A stretch of 64,000 bases of DNA from Aurantiochytrium sp. KH105 (GCA_003116975.1 BGKB01000120.1:62001-126000), one strand, 5' to 3'; numbered from the stretch's first letter, positions 19,103-29,516 are shown. Numbers and translations are program-made. The notes: generated from the sequence alone by a model not told the origin.

Positions 19103-19453
19103 CGATGTCGCTTTCTTTTTCTGCTTGTAAAAAAGAGAAGGCAAAAAAAAACAACTTGGCGAGGCCTTCAATGCGCTGGCACGGAGAGAGAGAAAAAGAG
19201 AGAGAGAGAAGTGAAATGAATCGTTGAGATAAATGAAAGAAAGCCCCAGGAGAGGCACATTCTTGCGCAAAGAGGATGAGAAAATGTTATCATTTTCTCT
19301 GTTTGTTCGCAACGTTATCCACTTTCGAGGCTTCCAAGATGCGCGACTGCATGTGTTACCTTGTAGAATTTGCTTGTAGGCCTATCTTTGAATTTTTATG
19401 ATTTTAGGGAACTCCCTAGCTCACTGTTATTGTTGTTGTTGTGATTGTTGTAA

Positions 19454-22400
19454 TTATTGTTGTTGTTGTTGTTGCTGCTGCTGCTGGCCCTTCTTCTTTT
19501 TCTTGCTGCGCTTTAGTGATGCAAGTCGCGAGGCCGACATTGGCGCGGGCGTCGAGACTACCACCTTTTTCGAGTCCACCTGCGAAGCTGCGCCTTCTTT
19601 ATTGCCTGACGTCGATACTACGACCTTTTTCCCACGTGGCGTCACTGTCTTATGGGTTGAAACTACGGACGTTGTAGACGTCGATCTTGACGAAGGGGTT
19701 CTTGACACAACCGACAGCACAGGCATAGACGGCGTGTTGGGTCCCTTGATGTTTGAGGCACCAGTTGCGCCTTGAGCATCTTTTGTCGTCGCAGTCATTG
19801 CAGGCGTAACAACCTTCGTTTTCGCCGGAGTCGCGTACGGATTCACCGCCTTGGAAGCAATTTGCTCCACAGACGCTTTGGTCATGTCAGCAAGCTGCTT
19901 GTCAATCTGGGCCTCGCGCTGCTGAGACGCAATCAAATCTGGGTAGTAGTCCGGCGGCATTTCGCGGATCGTCTGCGTAAATCTCGAAAAGGCTCGATCA
20001 AAGAGAGCAGTAAGCTCCGTATCTTCCTGCATGACGCTGTCAATCTCCGTAAAGTAAGCCCAAAGTATACTATGAATTTGGCCGCACAAGATAGCGTCGA
20101 CGGAAGAAATGGCATTCATGCGGCCCAGAGCGGAAGGCTCCGAACCAGAACACACCATGGCGTAGTGCAGCCAGTCAATGCCTTCCGGAACAAGCTCCAG
20201 GTGCGATGTAGAGGCCATGCGACCACCATTACTTCCAAGAAGAGTAACTCCTATTGCAAAGCCGGGCATTGACTTCTTCGGCAGCATGCAATTTGCGATC
20301 GAGTGTTGTGGGGCAAAAATTCTGGAGACGCGTGGGTTCTTCACAAAGGTGTTGGCTTCATCGGCTCCTTCAGCATCTGGTCTACGGGGAACAGAGTATC
20401 GAAGCGGCTCAAACTTGGGCGCGAGGGCATCGGATAGCGGCAAGATTGCGACGCCATCCTGCTCTTGTCTTTCTTGTTCCTTTCCTTTTTTACTCTTGTT
20501 CGACGACGCCGTGACTTGTGAGCTTGTGTCTCCTCCCCTGTCAGGTAAAGGCAGCCGGACGACAGTGCGAGGACGGTTTCCGGACGCATAGGAGATTAGG
20601 AGACGAACACCCAGCGGAACATCTTCAACGTCCGAGGTGGAGGTATCGTGTTCTCTTTCCCGCATATAGAGTGATGATTTCGACGTTGTGCCCTTGTACA
20701 CGACAACGGACGGCACAGGACCTGCGCGACCAAATTGCTCGCGTAAGACGGCGGCGTCCAGGACACCACCACCCCTGACTTTGCGGGACAGAGGGAAATT
20801 GTACAAATTCACGTCGATTTCGAACAGGCGATCGAAGCCGTCACTAAAGTTGGACCCGGTTTTCATTTCTGAAAACAGCGTCGCATAGCGTCGGTTCGTG
20901 TTCTGTTGCCACGTAATGACGCTGTCCAGGGCTGAAGAGGCGACCTTCATGACGACTACGTCCGAGCGTTGCTTGGGCTCGTTGAACCCATGAAAGACCT
21001 TCAAGTCTTCCAGCGCAACGGCAGCACCGAGAGATGCCAGCAAATCTGCATCCCTCATGAGAAAAAGGAGGGGTTTCGACAGACTGTGATCATCGACAGT
21101 GACTTCCGAAAAACCGTCCTCCTCCTCATCGTACGTTCTCCGAGACGTGTATCCGAACTGCCTCAGTGAGACCCCTGTAAAGTACTCATCGTCGCTGTAA
21201 ACCGAATCATCGTCGTCCAGGTAATCATCGCCGTGGAAGTAACCCGTGGCGTGCGCCTTTACCGCCGTTGTGACGCGGCCGTACATCAAGACACTCCATG
21301 CCATTTGTACGTCATCACCAATGGTCTTGCCGGATGGCGACTGCCCTTTCTGCTTCTGCTTTTGCTTCTGCTGCTGCTGTGGCGGCGGTGAGGAGGGAGC
21401 CGACATGAGATTCTGCGCAAATTCACTCAAATGTATCAGAGTATTGAACGCAGACGGGGCGTCCTCTGCCGCGTACGAAATTGTTGCTTGCTGATGCGTG
21501 TTTTTGCAAAGCGACCAAGCGACTTCAGGAGGAAATGCGGTCTCCAGCATACTCGTCTTGATCGATTCAGGGATCATCATTCTCGAATAGAGTCCCTTTG
21601 GGTCCTTGATATTCGCTGCCAAGCCCGTTTCAAGCACGTCCACCTTTTTGGGCGTGTAGCGCAACAGGTTTCCCGGGTGCGCAGAGTAGAGCACAAACCG
21701 AACACGATTCAATCGGGATGCGTCGCAAAAGATTTCCCGCGGGGGCGGCAGAGCGTATTCGGACGCATCTTGTCCAGTCGTTTGAGCCACAGCATGTGCG
21801 AGATGCTTGTGCAGAACTGCTAGTCGCGCAACGCGAGCCCACGCGAGCCCGCCTGCCTGACAAAACTCGCGACGGAAACGATCATTGGTGGCGTGAGTCC
21901 AGATGGAGATGAGGCGCACCAAGGCTAGCGTCTCCGAATACAAGCCGCCGTCCAATGCGATCTTGGTCGTGATGACACCCTGGAGGATGCCGTGGTACTC
22001 GATCGGGTCCGAGTGGATGAGGGGCGTCGCCACCCGAAAAGGACTCTTTTCTGCGCTTAGCACCGCAGCTAAGGCGATGCCCTCCGGCGCGCAGCCGAGA
22101 AGAATCGAACGCGCAATCAAAGCAGACAAAGAAAGATCCAGACCAAGTTGAGATGTAAAGCGTCCCAGGGGTGTGTGCATTGCGAGATCGTCGTCGTCCG
22201 AGTCGATGAAGCCTTGCAGATAGAGCTGGCGTATCGCATCTTGCGACCTCTCCAATGACGGAGGGTCAATCACCTTGAGAAGCAAAGGGATCACCGGCCC
22301 CACCACCAGGGTTTTGAGGTCCAACAGAACCTTATCCAAGGGACAAGTGTGAATCTCGGGCAAGTCAAAGTCCAGCATCTTGCCGTACACATCCCGGGTG

Positions 22401-25400
22401 TACAAGTGCCACACTGTGCCGGGGCGCGTGCGGGCGGTGCGACCTGCCCGTTGCGTTGTCGACGCCTTTGATACCCATCGCGTGTTAAGAGAAGACGTTG
22501 CTTTCTTTGAGTTGTACTCGAGCTGTCGGCGAGTGCCCAGACAAATCACGTTGTCGACATCTGGCAGGGTGATCGACGACTCCGCAGAGTTCGTGGCTAC
22601 AATCACCTTGAGCACATCTGTGCCCACATCTCCCCATGCATCAAGCTGCTCTTCGTATGGAATGGTGCTGTGAATGGCGACAACACGGAACTCCCGGATG
22701 CCGCCATACGTTGAAGTAATGAGACTCTGGTCATACAAGATGAGCTCGTTGATGCCCTCGAGCTGTGCCGTGATTTCTACGATCTCGGCCATGCCCGAGA
22801 CGAAGATCAGAATCGACGAACGAGCCTCTTTGCCAACCGAAATCGCGAGCTGAACAGCGAGACTGAGTTGTTGCTTGACCATATCTGGCTTGACTTCGAT
22901 GGATACCTCCGGGTGCTCGGCGAGGAATTGACGCAGCTCAGTGCCTTCGAGAGTCTCTGGAGGACCCGAGTACATTTGCAACGACTTTTTCTGCATCTTT
23001 ACGAGCGTCTTGACATTGCCCTCCAATGCGGGTCCAGCCTTTTGCTGAAATTGCGGGTCACCAAGGAATCGTTCCGTGAGAGGGTACCGTTTCGCTCCGA
23101 CAAAAACGGGAGGCGAGCATGAAAAGTATTCTTGAAAAAGCGTTGCTTGCAAGGTCGCACTCATGAGCACCAGCTTGATGCGTTGATTGGTTTTGAGAAG
23201 TCTTTTGGCCAAGAGCACGAGGATATCCTGATCCGCACTGCGTTCATGGATTTCATCCAAAATTAAATGCGAGAGGTTGTCAAAATAGGATGGAGAGCCT
23301 GCCAAAAGTCGCACAAGATAGCCCGTTGTGCAAAATGTAATGGGGGCTCGATGCCCTCCTTCGCGCACTCCACCTCCGAGACGGAGTCCGACAACCTTGT
23401 CGCCGTTTGGAATTTGAGACGCCACACGAAGGGACAGACTCCGCGCTGCGATACGGCGAGGTTGCGAGATCATGGCACGAAATCCCTTTTTATCGGCCTC
23501 CCAAAGAAAACGTGGCAGACAGCTCGATTTCCCTGACCCTGTTTCGCCATGAATGATCGTCACGCGGGACTGCGCGACGCGATGTAGGATTTCTTCCCGA
23601 TGCGCTTCGATGGGAAGTTTCTCTGGACCAGCCAAGCCTGGCGAGCGATTCCCCGTGGCGACAGCTTCCTTTGATCGCTGCGACTGGGTGGGGGCCGTTC
23701 CAGCTGGCCTTTTGCTCTTCTTTTTGGCCGTACGCTTCCTGGCACTTCCGGGACTTAAGGAGGATTCGGAGTGAGGGGTAGCGGATTGAATGCTCTGGCC
23801 AGAAGGTGTTGCAGCGCGGCTTGTCTTTGGTGGAGTGTTATAATTTTGCGCAATGTTAGAGACCGAACGACTTGACCTGTCGTCGCGAATCGGCGTAGGT
23901 GGCGCGACTGCGCTTGGAAGTACGAGTTTCGCAAAGTCCTCTGCAAGACGAAAGTCGGACACGATATCGTCCTCGTCCTCCTCTGCGTTCGAAGAGAGAG
24001 GTGACTCGGCGGTTGCTGTCCAGTCCGAAACGTGCAAGTCTCTCTGAATGCTCAGATGATTGCTGGTGACAGGTTCACAAAGTGGCGTTGAGGATTGCTC
24101 GGCGTCGCCAGAAATTTGGTCCTGATGATGTGCGTTCATGCTCGGGCTCGAGTTCGCGTCTCTTGAAGAATTTCTCGTCATGTCCTCCGTGCCGACCGCG
24201 TTTTCGGCCTTGTCCTTGTTTTTGTTTTTGTTTTTCTTCTTGTTCTTGTCTTTGTTTTTCTTCTTGGTTTTACTCTTGGTTTTGTTCTTCTTCTTGCTCT
24301 TCAAGTTGTCCTTTGACTTTCCATGTTCGAATCCGCCTGTATTGGTAGATTGCATTGTGGTCATAGTAGGGCCCAAGTTTGAAGCGTCTGTCTTCGCGTT
24401 GCCGATTTCTTGAAGAGGACCAGGCAGTTGAGAGCGAATAAGGGGACGCACCTTCGCGTCAGAGTCGGCCCCGTACTCGCAAAGAAGCGGGAAGGTTTCG
24501 GAACAACAGGTGAATACGTGGAAACTCAAATTGGGCTGCGCACTCACGGCAGATGGTTGCACAGGGATCCACGCGCGCATCATAGATTGGAAAAGTATCT
24601 GATACCCATAGATGAGGCAGAACCGAGTCCAAGACGGCACATCCATCGGCACATTTGGATCAAGAAGACCCATTTTCGTGACGGTTTCAAATCCCATGAT
24701 CGCGTTAGAAAGAGCCACCACAGAAAAGTTGTTTGCATCAGTAATGTCTTCCCCTTTCTCTCTTGCCAATCGGCCTTGGTAGCACCCAATGCGCGAGAAG
24801 ACGTAGCGAATAGCAGCAATTTGGGCCCGTATCTGAGACTTGGTATAGCCTACGGAATTTGCAAGCTCTACGTCCCAATGCATCTTTACATCAACGCGTG
24901 GATTCAGTAAAGCCTTTCGAAATTGTGGTTCCTCCTGAGCCGGGACTGGCAGATCGCACAAGCGGAAATGAGGATCCTGCAGATTCTCGTAAAATGTGCG
25001 TGAAAAAGCAGAACCAGCTGTCTCAGAAATCATATCGGGGATACTGAGTTGAGGTCTTCCCTTTCGGAAGTGAGTTACGATCACAGCGACTCGATCGGTC
25101 GCCGAGATACGCGAGGGCAAGTCCGGAACCTGCCAGCCTTCGAAGTAGTCGTTGCCGATGGCCAACGCAAGCTCCGTCATGAGATCCTCTTGCACGCGAA
25201 GCGCATTGGCCAACCAAGATCGCGTGTAGACTCGACAAAGGCCATTCTCGACGGAGTCAAGCGGCACGTAGCGCATGTCAGCCACGAAAAAGAAATCCGA
25301 GTCCTGCGCCAAGACGAAGGCGCCGTCCTGCTCGGCCTCATCGATGGCTCCGAGTCCAGCTCTGGTTCCGCTCGCCATCGAGGCCTCAGCCTCGGCTCGA

Positions 25401-25930
25401 ACAAAAGTCCTGCACATTGTGCAAAGAGCCTGGTCTGCCTCCTCCTTGACGCGCAAAAGATGCAGCGGATAGTTCGCGGGCAACGCGTCGGCTCGCTCTC
25501 CACAGAGCTCTGTCAAGAACGTGTAAAAGGTATCCAGCCAAAGCGGAGGGACTGGTAGCTGGGTTTGCGACGCTGGCGCCTCACCAAACTCGAGGTTGCG
25601 GTAGAGAACGTGAAAGGTGTCGTCGCGATCGGCCTTGCGCTTGCTTTTCTCGGCCTCCTTGCTCGCATGCGTCTTGTTCCCATCGGCGAGAATCCACGTA
25701 CTTGCTGTGCTTTGGGCCAGCGCCTGCACGTAGACAGTCGTGATCGACTCGAGATGTTCGTACGCGCCGGCAAGCTCGCGGTGGGCGTTCTTGCCAAGGA
25801 TCTTGAGCAAGTGGAAGGCCAGCCCACTCCCATCCACGAGGCATGGCCCATCCCGAGGCAGCTTTCGCAGAGCGGGCTTTCGACCCGCCAACTCTCTGTC
25901 CAGGTACGAGGTGAAACCGGGCACGCCCAT
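19454..25930 (-). CDS. Fusion of an asteroid/FEN-like nuclease domain with a DExH-box helicase
   Basis: One uninterrupted frame of 2158 residues from the ATG at 25930. Residues 1-270 resemble the asteroid/XPG-type PIN nuclease fold: start MGVPGFTSYLD, then acidic sites Asp33 (LVDGSG), Asp83 (LADGNK), E163/E164-A-D166, D210-S-D212 and Asp261 in AIGNDYF. These fit the metal-binding acids of the FEN superfamily. A Lys-rich disordered linker (about 480-770) follows. From about 780 a DExH helicase appears: motif I GETGSGKS (795-802), Ia QPRRIAARSL, II DEIH (892-895), III SAT, V ATNSAESSITLPDVD and VI QRAGRTARTRPG (about 1160), then HA2 and OB-type regions. It groups by eye with DHX36/YTHDC2/TDRD9-like RNA helicases. 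The last 700 residues are unassigned and end in a polyglutamine tract. Likely role: coupled unwinding and cleavage of RNA or structured DNA. Function is inferred. Confidence 0.85.
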   Translation of the reverse strand: MGVPGFTSYLDRELAGRKPALRKLPRDGPCLVDGSGLAFHLLKILGKNAHRELAGAYEHLESITTVYVQALAQSTASTWILADGNKTHASKEAEKSKRKADRDDTFHVLYRNLEFGEAPASQTQLPVPPLWLDTFYTFLTELCGERADALPANYPLHLLRVKEEADQALCTMCRTFVRAEAEASMASGTRAGLGAIDEAEQDGAFVLAQDSDFFFVADMRYVPLDSVENGLCRVYTRSWLANALRVQEDLMTELALAIGNDYFEGWQVPDLPSRISATDRVAVIVTHFRKGRPQLSIPDMISETAGSAFSRTFYENLQDPHFRLCDLPVPAQEEPQFRKALLNPRVDVKMHWDVELANSVGYTKSQIRAQIAAIRYVFSRIGCYQGRLAREKGEDITDANNFSVVALSNAIMGFETVTKMGLLDPNVPMDVPSWTRFCLIYGYQILFQSMMRAWIPVQPSAVSAQPNLSFHVFTCCSETFPLLCEYGADSDAKVRPLIRSQLPGPLQEIGNAKTDASNLGPTMTTMQSTNTGGFEHGKSKDNLKSKKKNKTKSKTKKKNKDKNKKKNKNKNKDKAENAVGTEDMTRNSSRDANSSPSMNAHHQDQISGDAEQSSTPLCEPVTSNHLSIQRDLHVSDWTATAESPLSSNAEEDEDDIVSDFRLAEDFAKLVLPSAVAPPTPIRDDRSSRSVSNIAQNYNTPPKTSRAATPSGQSIQSATPHSESSLSPGSARKRTAKKKSKRPAGTAPTQSQRSKEAVATGNRSPGLAGPEKLPIEAHREEILHRVAQSRVTIIHGETGSGKSSCLPRFLWEADKKGFRAMISQPRRIAARSLSLRVASQIPNGDKVVGLRLGGGVREGGHRAPITFCTTGYLVRLLAGSPSYFDNLSHLILDEIHERSADQDILVLLAKRLLKTNQRIKLVLMSATLQATLFQEYFSCSPPVFVGAKRYPLTERFLGDPQFQQKAGPALEGNVKTLVKMQKKSLQMYSGPPETLEGTELRQFLAEHPEVSIEVKPDMVKQQLSLAVQLAISVGKEARSSILIFVSGMAEIVEITAQLEGINELILYDQSLITSTYGGIREFRVVAIHSTIPYEEQLDAWGDVGTDVLKVIVATNSAESSITLPDVDNVICLGTRRQLEYNSKKATSSLNTRWVSKASTTQRAGRTARTRPGTVWHLYTRDVYGKMLDFDLPEIHTCPLDKVLLDLKTLVVGPVIPLLLKVIDPPSLERSQDAIRQLYLQGFIDSDDDDLAMHTPLGRFTSQLGLDLSLSALIARSILLGCAPEGIALAAVLSAEKSPFRVATPLIHSDPIEYHGILQGVITTKIALDGGLYSETLALVRLISIWTHATNDRFRREFCQAGGLAWARVARLAVLHKHLAHAVAQTTGQDASEYALPPPREIFCDASRLNRVRFVLYSAHPGNLLRYTPKKVDVLETGLAANIKDPKGLYSRMMIPESIKTSMLETAFPPEVAWSLCKNTHQQATISYAAEDAPSAFNTLIHLSEFAQNLMSAPSSPPPQQQQKQKQKQKGQSPSGKTIGDDVQMAWSVLMYGRVTTAVKAHATGYFHGDDYLDDDDSVYSDDEYFTGVSLRQFGYTSRRTYDEEEDGFSEVTVDDHSLSKPLLFLMRDADLLASLGAAVALEDLKVFHGFNEPKQRSDVVVMKVASSALDSVITWQQNTNRRYATLFSEMKTGSNFSDGFDRLFEIDVNLYNFPLSRKVRGGGVLDAAVLREQFGRAGPVPSVVVYKGTTSKSSLYMREREHDTSTSDVEDVPLGVRLLISYASGNRPRTVVRLPLPDRGGDTSSQVTASSNKSKKGKEQERQEQDGVAILPLSDALAPKFEPLRYSVPRRPDAEGADEANTFVKNPRVSRIFAPQHSIANCMLPKKSMPGFAIGVTLLGSNGGRMASTSHLELVPEGIDWLHYAMVCSGSEPSALGRMNAISSVDAILCGQIHSILWAYFTEIDSVMQEDTELTALFDRAFSRFTQTIREMPPDYYPDLIASQQREAQIDKQLADMTKASVEQIASKAVNPYATPAKTKVVTPAMTATTKDAQGATGASNIKGPNTPSMPVLSVVSRTPSSRSTSTTSVVSTHKTVTPRGKKVVVSTSGNKEGAASQVDSKKVVVSTPAPMSASRLASLKRSKKKKKGQQQQQQQQQQ

Positions 25931-26612
25931 CGTGCGCGCAGCGCAGCGCTCGCCTCGCCGCGCCGCGCCTCGCCTCGCTTCCGCGCTGCGCCACGAACCC
26001 CGAGCAAGTCCTAGTTGTTGTGGCTCTGCACGCGAGAGTGCTCGAGAGAGTGCCGCCGCCGGGCTCCTTCGAATCCTCCATCTTTCAGGATAATAAACCG
26101 CTGGTCTCGACTACCGAGGATAATATCTTGCAAGGAGAATAAGATCGAGGATAACACAGGATAGATGGAATATAGCCGTTGCCAGAATCCGCGCCGCGAC
26201 ACTGCATTTTGGCAGCGTGTACGATTCCCGGGTGTGAAGCTGCGCCGCGCACACAGGGAGAAGGAGGGAGTGGGAGAGAAATAAGGCAGGGAGAGAGGGA
26301 TAGAGAGAGAGACTGCCACGGCCACGGCCAAGAGGTTGTTTGCTTATTGGTCGGTCAACACGGCTCTCTCCCTCTGTGTGTTTTAACCCTCTATACTAAA
26401 GGCACGTGCTGCGAGAGCACCAAGCTCGCCAGCTCCTTTTTAACTCACCGGAAAGAAACCCGCGCAAGGACGTGTGCAGCAGCATTGACGCAGACTCGTG
26501 CGGCCGAGCGGGGTCGGTGCCTGAATCTGTCAGACCTGTCTGCGCACCAGGCCAGAGCGACGACCAGACCCAAACGACGACCAGACGCGTCGATCTCAGT
26601 AAATACGTGGCC
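25931..26612. promoter_or_regulatory. Divergent intergenic region between the nuclease-helicase and CFAP70-like genes
   Basis: About 680 bases between divergent start codons, so both promoters should lie here. It contains a GAGGATAA-type sequence recurring several times between 26085 and 26160 (AGGATAATA, GAGGATAATATC, GAGGATAACACAGGATAGA) and a GAGA-rich run near 26260-26320. No known element is certain. Confidence 0.45.
26085..26166 (+). repeat. Short-spaced AGGATAA repeats in a divergent promoter
   Basis: AGGATAA occurs at about 26088, 26119 and 26149, and AGGATAG at about 26158, all on the same strand within 80 bp. This spacing could be a transcription-factor site cluster. Confidence 0.4.
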
Positions 26613-29516
26613 ATGTCGTTCACAGTGCGTCTTGATGCTGTTGCAGCAACCAAAACCCAACAACAAGACCACCAAGCTGAAGACGAGAACCGCAACCACG
26701 AGGAGAAACTTGAATTTGCTGTCAGATGCAGGTTTCCTGACAAATTTGCGAGCAAGCTTGCTTCATGGAATGGAGTCTCAAGGCCGTGGCGAAATGTTTT
26801 CGCGTGGACTCCGGAAAATGAGGCGTTTACCTCCAAGCGGTTCTGGTTTTCGGAGGTAGCTCGTTTGCAAAAGATTGATGAAGAGTCCTTAACGGCGCTC
26901 GCGAACACTGAAGGACTTTGCATTGAGGCTTTCGCCGGGCGCAAAGTGGATGATGAGGCTGAAGCGCTTGCAACAACGCGAGTTTCGATACTTGACCTGC
27001 TTCAAGGTCTGCGCCTCGATCGTACCATTGAGCTTTGCATTGCGGATGAAACTCGAATTAGCGCTCAACTGAGCATCGTACCCGACGCTGAGTTCATCAA
27101 CTATGCAGTATGTGGTCGTGTTCTCACTCTTGAAGACTGCACACTAGCTTGCATGCCTCAACAATTTGTCCAAGACTGGATTGACAACGTTTGCCCTCCG
27201 TCGGAATCTCCAGATGTGGAGCAAAGTGAGGAGAATTGCAGAACTGATGAAAGCAGTCCCGAGGAGCATGATGTGCAAAGTACATCTCCAGAAAACAGAC
27301 AGCCACAGTTCACAGAGGAACAAGCCGAAGCCTTGGCTTCTCTCGCGAACGAAGAGAGCCGCAAGGTTGTAATTGAAATTTGTCTTGCTGATGCGTCCGT
27401 GGATAAAGTAGACGATGAGAACGATGCGATCGAGGCCGTCAAGTCAGAGGCTGAGTCTGAGTCTGAGGAGACAACAGACCCAGCCGCGCAAGAGACGCCA
27501 GCGGAAGTCAACGACAACGAGGACAATAAGGCACAGGGCGAGTCTGAAGAAGAGACGGATGACGCAATTGACGTAGACACCAAGAGAGAGCCTTGCAAAT
27601 TTGTTCTCTCCTCACGTCAGATCGTTTTTGACAAGCAAAGTCTTTCATGGCAACTTGCGCAAACAGAAGAAACGCCAATCCAAGTTCCACGACTTTTCAT
27701 TGCACTGGGTACAATCGCCCAACTCGGGGCACTTGATGCCATCTGGAAGACCTGCGCGGTGACTGCAAAGGTGGAGTCCCCCGATAATGCAGCTGCAGCT
27801 GCGGAGGATGCTGAAATTGACGAAGATAGCAAGCAACAGACCTCCGAAGCATTCGTCGTCAATCTTCAGGCTCTCTTAGAGCCCGGTGTACCCGCGCTTG
27901 CCACTAGCACGGATGATGGCGCGGTACTCATCCGCATCAGCACCTCCAGACCTTTGATCCGAGCACCAGGGGTGGGCCGAGATGTTGTATCTATTTCGTC
28001 GCTTGCGCCAACGGCCTCCTCGGATCGGGTGGCTCGCTCCGGGGTGTCGCTACGAGCTTGCGAGGCCGTCAAGAGCGTGAACCTTTACTTGACAAACCCG
28101 CAAACTCTGAGCAAGACAAACGCAACGAGCACTATCCGCAAAGAGGCAGACGCAAAAGACGTTCTTCGTATGCGTCTCCTCAGCTCCATACAAGAAGCTG
28201 CAGGACTTCGAACCCGTGCCGATGAGGAAACACTTCGCCAAACGATGGACCTTGTCACGCAGCTGCAAAATAGTGGAAACGGAGAGAGGATGTCGGCCGA
28301 ACGACTCCGTTGTATAGCGCAAGAAGCAGAGCTTGTGGGCCAGCTCGCTCGGGCCTGCGAGATGTGGTGCGAACTTGCCACACAACGTGATGCGAGCGCC
28401 AACTATGACTTTGCTCTTTGCATGGCACGTCAAGGTAAGCTTGGTCAAGCGATTGAGCTCTTACTTCGCCTGCCGCAGGAGCTAGAGTCGGGGGAGCCGC
28501 TTGATGTTGAGTCGCTCCTGTGCCAAGCGCAAGAGAAGAAGAGTTCCAAGTACAGACTTCTTTCCGCGCCTCTATTGCTTGCCTTCCTCCGCTTTGAGCT
28601 TGGGGACAAGGATGCAGTCTTCTTTCCCGCATCACCTTTGCCCGAAGCAACGCAAGCTGACACGGCGTCTCAGGCCGCGCAATCTGAACAAAGTGCGAGC
28701 CCAGAAATCTATCTCAGACTCGCAGAAAGTCTCGCTGATCTCGACTTGGCCGTTTCCACGCAAAAGGTCCTCATGTGCGCGCATCTCCGTGCACAAAACC
28801 CCTTGGAGGGCGAATTCCTCGTGCGAAGCGAAATGGTCCGCGCAAAGCACAAGATGATGACGGGAGCTGCACTCATTGGGGCTGAAATCCTTCAGCGCGC
28901 ATGCAGACGTATTGACGCAGGAGATCAAGAAGTGAGCGAGATCGTCCGCGCAAAAGCACATCACTTGCTCGGTTTGGCTCTCGCAAAGGTCCAAGAGGCG
29001 ACGAAGTCACGAAGCGCCCACAGCTCCGCCATGTCAATTTTGAACGAGCTAGAGGAGCGCGGCCTGAAGCCGATCGACAAGCGTTGGGCTCCAGAGCTTT
29101 CGAGTCTCCGTCTTCACATTTCGTTCTGCCTTGGAACCCTCACGTCTGCGATTGGAGATTGGCGGAAAGCGCGCGTGGTATATCGGAATGCAGTCCGCGC
29201 TCCTGCAGCGCTAGGGACACTTGGATGGGCGTGGCAAGGGCTCGGCCGCGCTTGCACGCAGCTTGGCGATATGCGCGAGGCCGACTTGGCACTTCGCAAG
29301 GCGCTCATCGCCGATCCTGGGAATCCAAAGACCTGGGGATTCTTTGCGGCCAAACACACGAGCGCGGGTCCTGCGGCGGTCGACTGTGAAATTCAACATA
29401 CCATCACCATTGCGCTGCGTCGCGGACTTTGCGAGGAGGAGTTGCTACAGCAGTTGAACTCTGATGCAAGGATCGCAGATCGATTGCATACGGTGATCCC
29501 ACATGCAAAAGCGTGA
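26613..29516 (+). CDS. CFAP70: CFAP70-like cilia/flagella-associated TPR protein
   Basis: 967 residues from the ATG at 26613 (MSFTVRLDAV). The frame is open further upstream only through a GTG. The N-terminal part has C2-like beta segments (FVWSEV-type repeats around residues 50-200). An acidic disordered region spans about 200-390. The C-terminal third is made of TPR-like helices (RACEMWCELATQRDAS; LGWAWQGLGRACTQLGDMREADLALRKAL), ending in a short acidic-hydrophobic tail. This order, a C2-like N-terminus and C-terminal TPRs with the pattern 'LG...G.A...LG...A...L..A...P..WG', is that of CFAP70, an outer-dynein-arm-associated axonemal protein. Identification is by pattern, so I am only moderately sure; another TPR protein is possible. 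Confidence 0.55.
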   Translation: MSFTVRLDAVAATKTQQQDHQAEDENRNHEEKLEFAVRCRFPDKFASKLASWNGVSRPWRNVFAWTPENEAFTSKRFWFSEVARLQKIDEESLTALANTEGLCIEAFAGRKVDDEAEALATTRVSILDLLQGLRLDRTIELCIADETRISAQLSIVPDAEFINYAVCGRVLTLEDCTLACMPQQFVQDWIDNVCPPSESPDVEQSEENCRTDESSPEEHDVQSTSPENRQPQFTEEQAEALASLANEESRKVVIEICLADASVDKVDDENDAIEAVKSEAESESEETTDPAAQETPAEVNDNEDNKAQGESEEETDDAIDVDTKREPCKFVLSSRQIVFDKQSLSWQLAQTEETPIQVPRLFIALGTIAQLGALDAIWKTCAVTAKVESPDNAAAAAEDAEIDEDSKQQTSEAFVVNLQALLEPGVPALATSTDDGAVLIRISTSRPLIRAPGVGRDVVSISSLAPTASSDRVARSGVSLRACEAVKSVNLYLTNPQTLSKTNATSTIRKEADAKDVLRMRLLSSIQEAAGLRTRADEETLRQTMDLVTQLQNSGNGERMSAERLRCIAQEAELVGQLARACEMWCELATQRDASANYDFALCMARQGKLGQAIELLLRLPQELESGEPLDVESLLCQAQEKKSSKYRLLSAPLLLAFLRFELGDKDAVFFPASPLPEATQADTASQAAQSEQSASPEIYLRLAESLADLDLAVSTQKVLMCAHLRAQNPLEGEFLVRSEMVRAKHKMMTGAALIGAEILQRACRRIDAGDQEVSEIVRAKAHHLLGLALAKVQEATKSRSAHSSAMSILNELEERGLKPIDKRWAPELSSLRLHISFCLGTLTSAIGDWRKARVVYRNAVRAPAALGTLGWAWQGLGRACTQLGDMREADLALRKALIADPGNPKTWGFFAAKHTSAGPAAVDCEIQHTITIALRRGLCEEELLQQLNSDARIADRLHTVIPHAKA

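Larger units (their letters stand above)
18388..19453. other. Intergenic upstream of DNAAF4 and downstream of the nuclease-helicase gene
   Basis: Holds the DNAAF4 promoter on the right side of its start and the 3' end of the fusion gene. Contains a TGTC microsatellite (about 18655-18681), a TAGGCCTA palindrome (19377-19384) and an AG-rich run near 19185-19210. A weak minus-strand frame (18788-19102) is listed separately. Confidence 0.4.
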
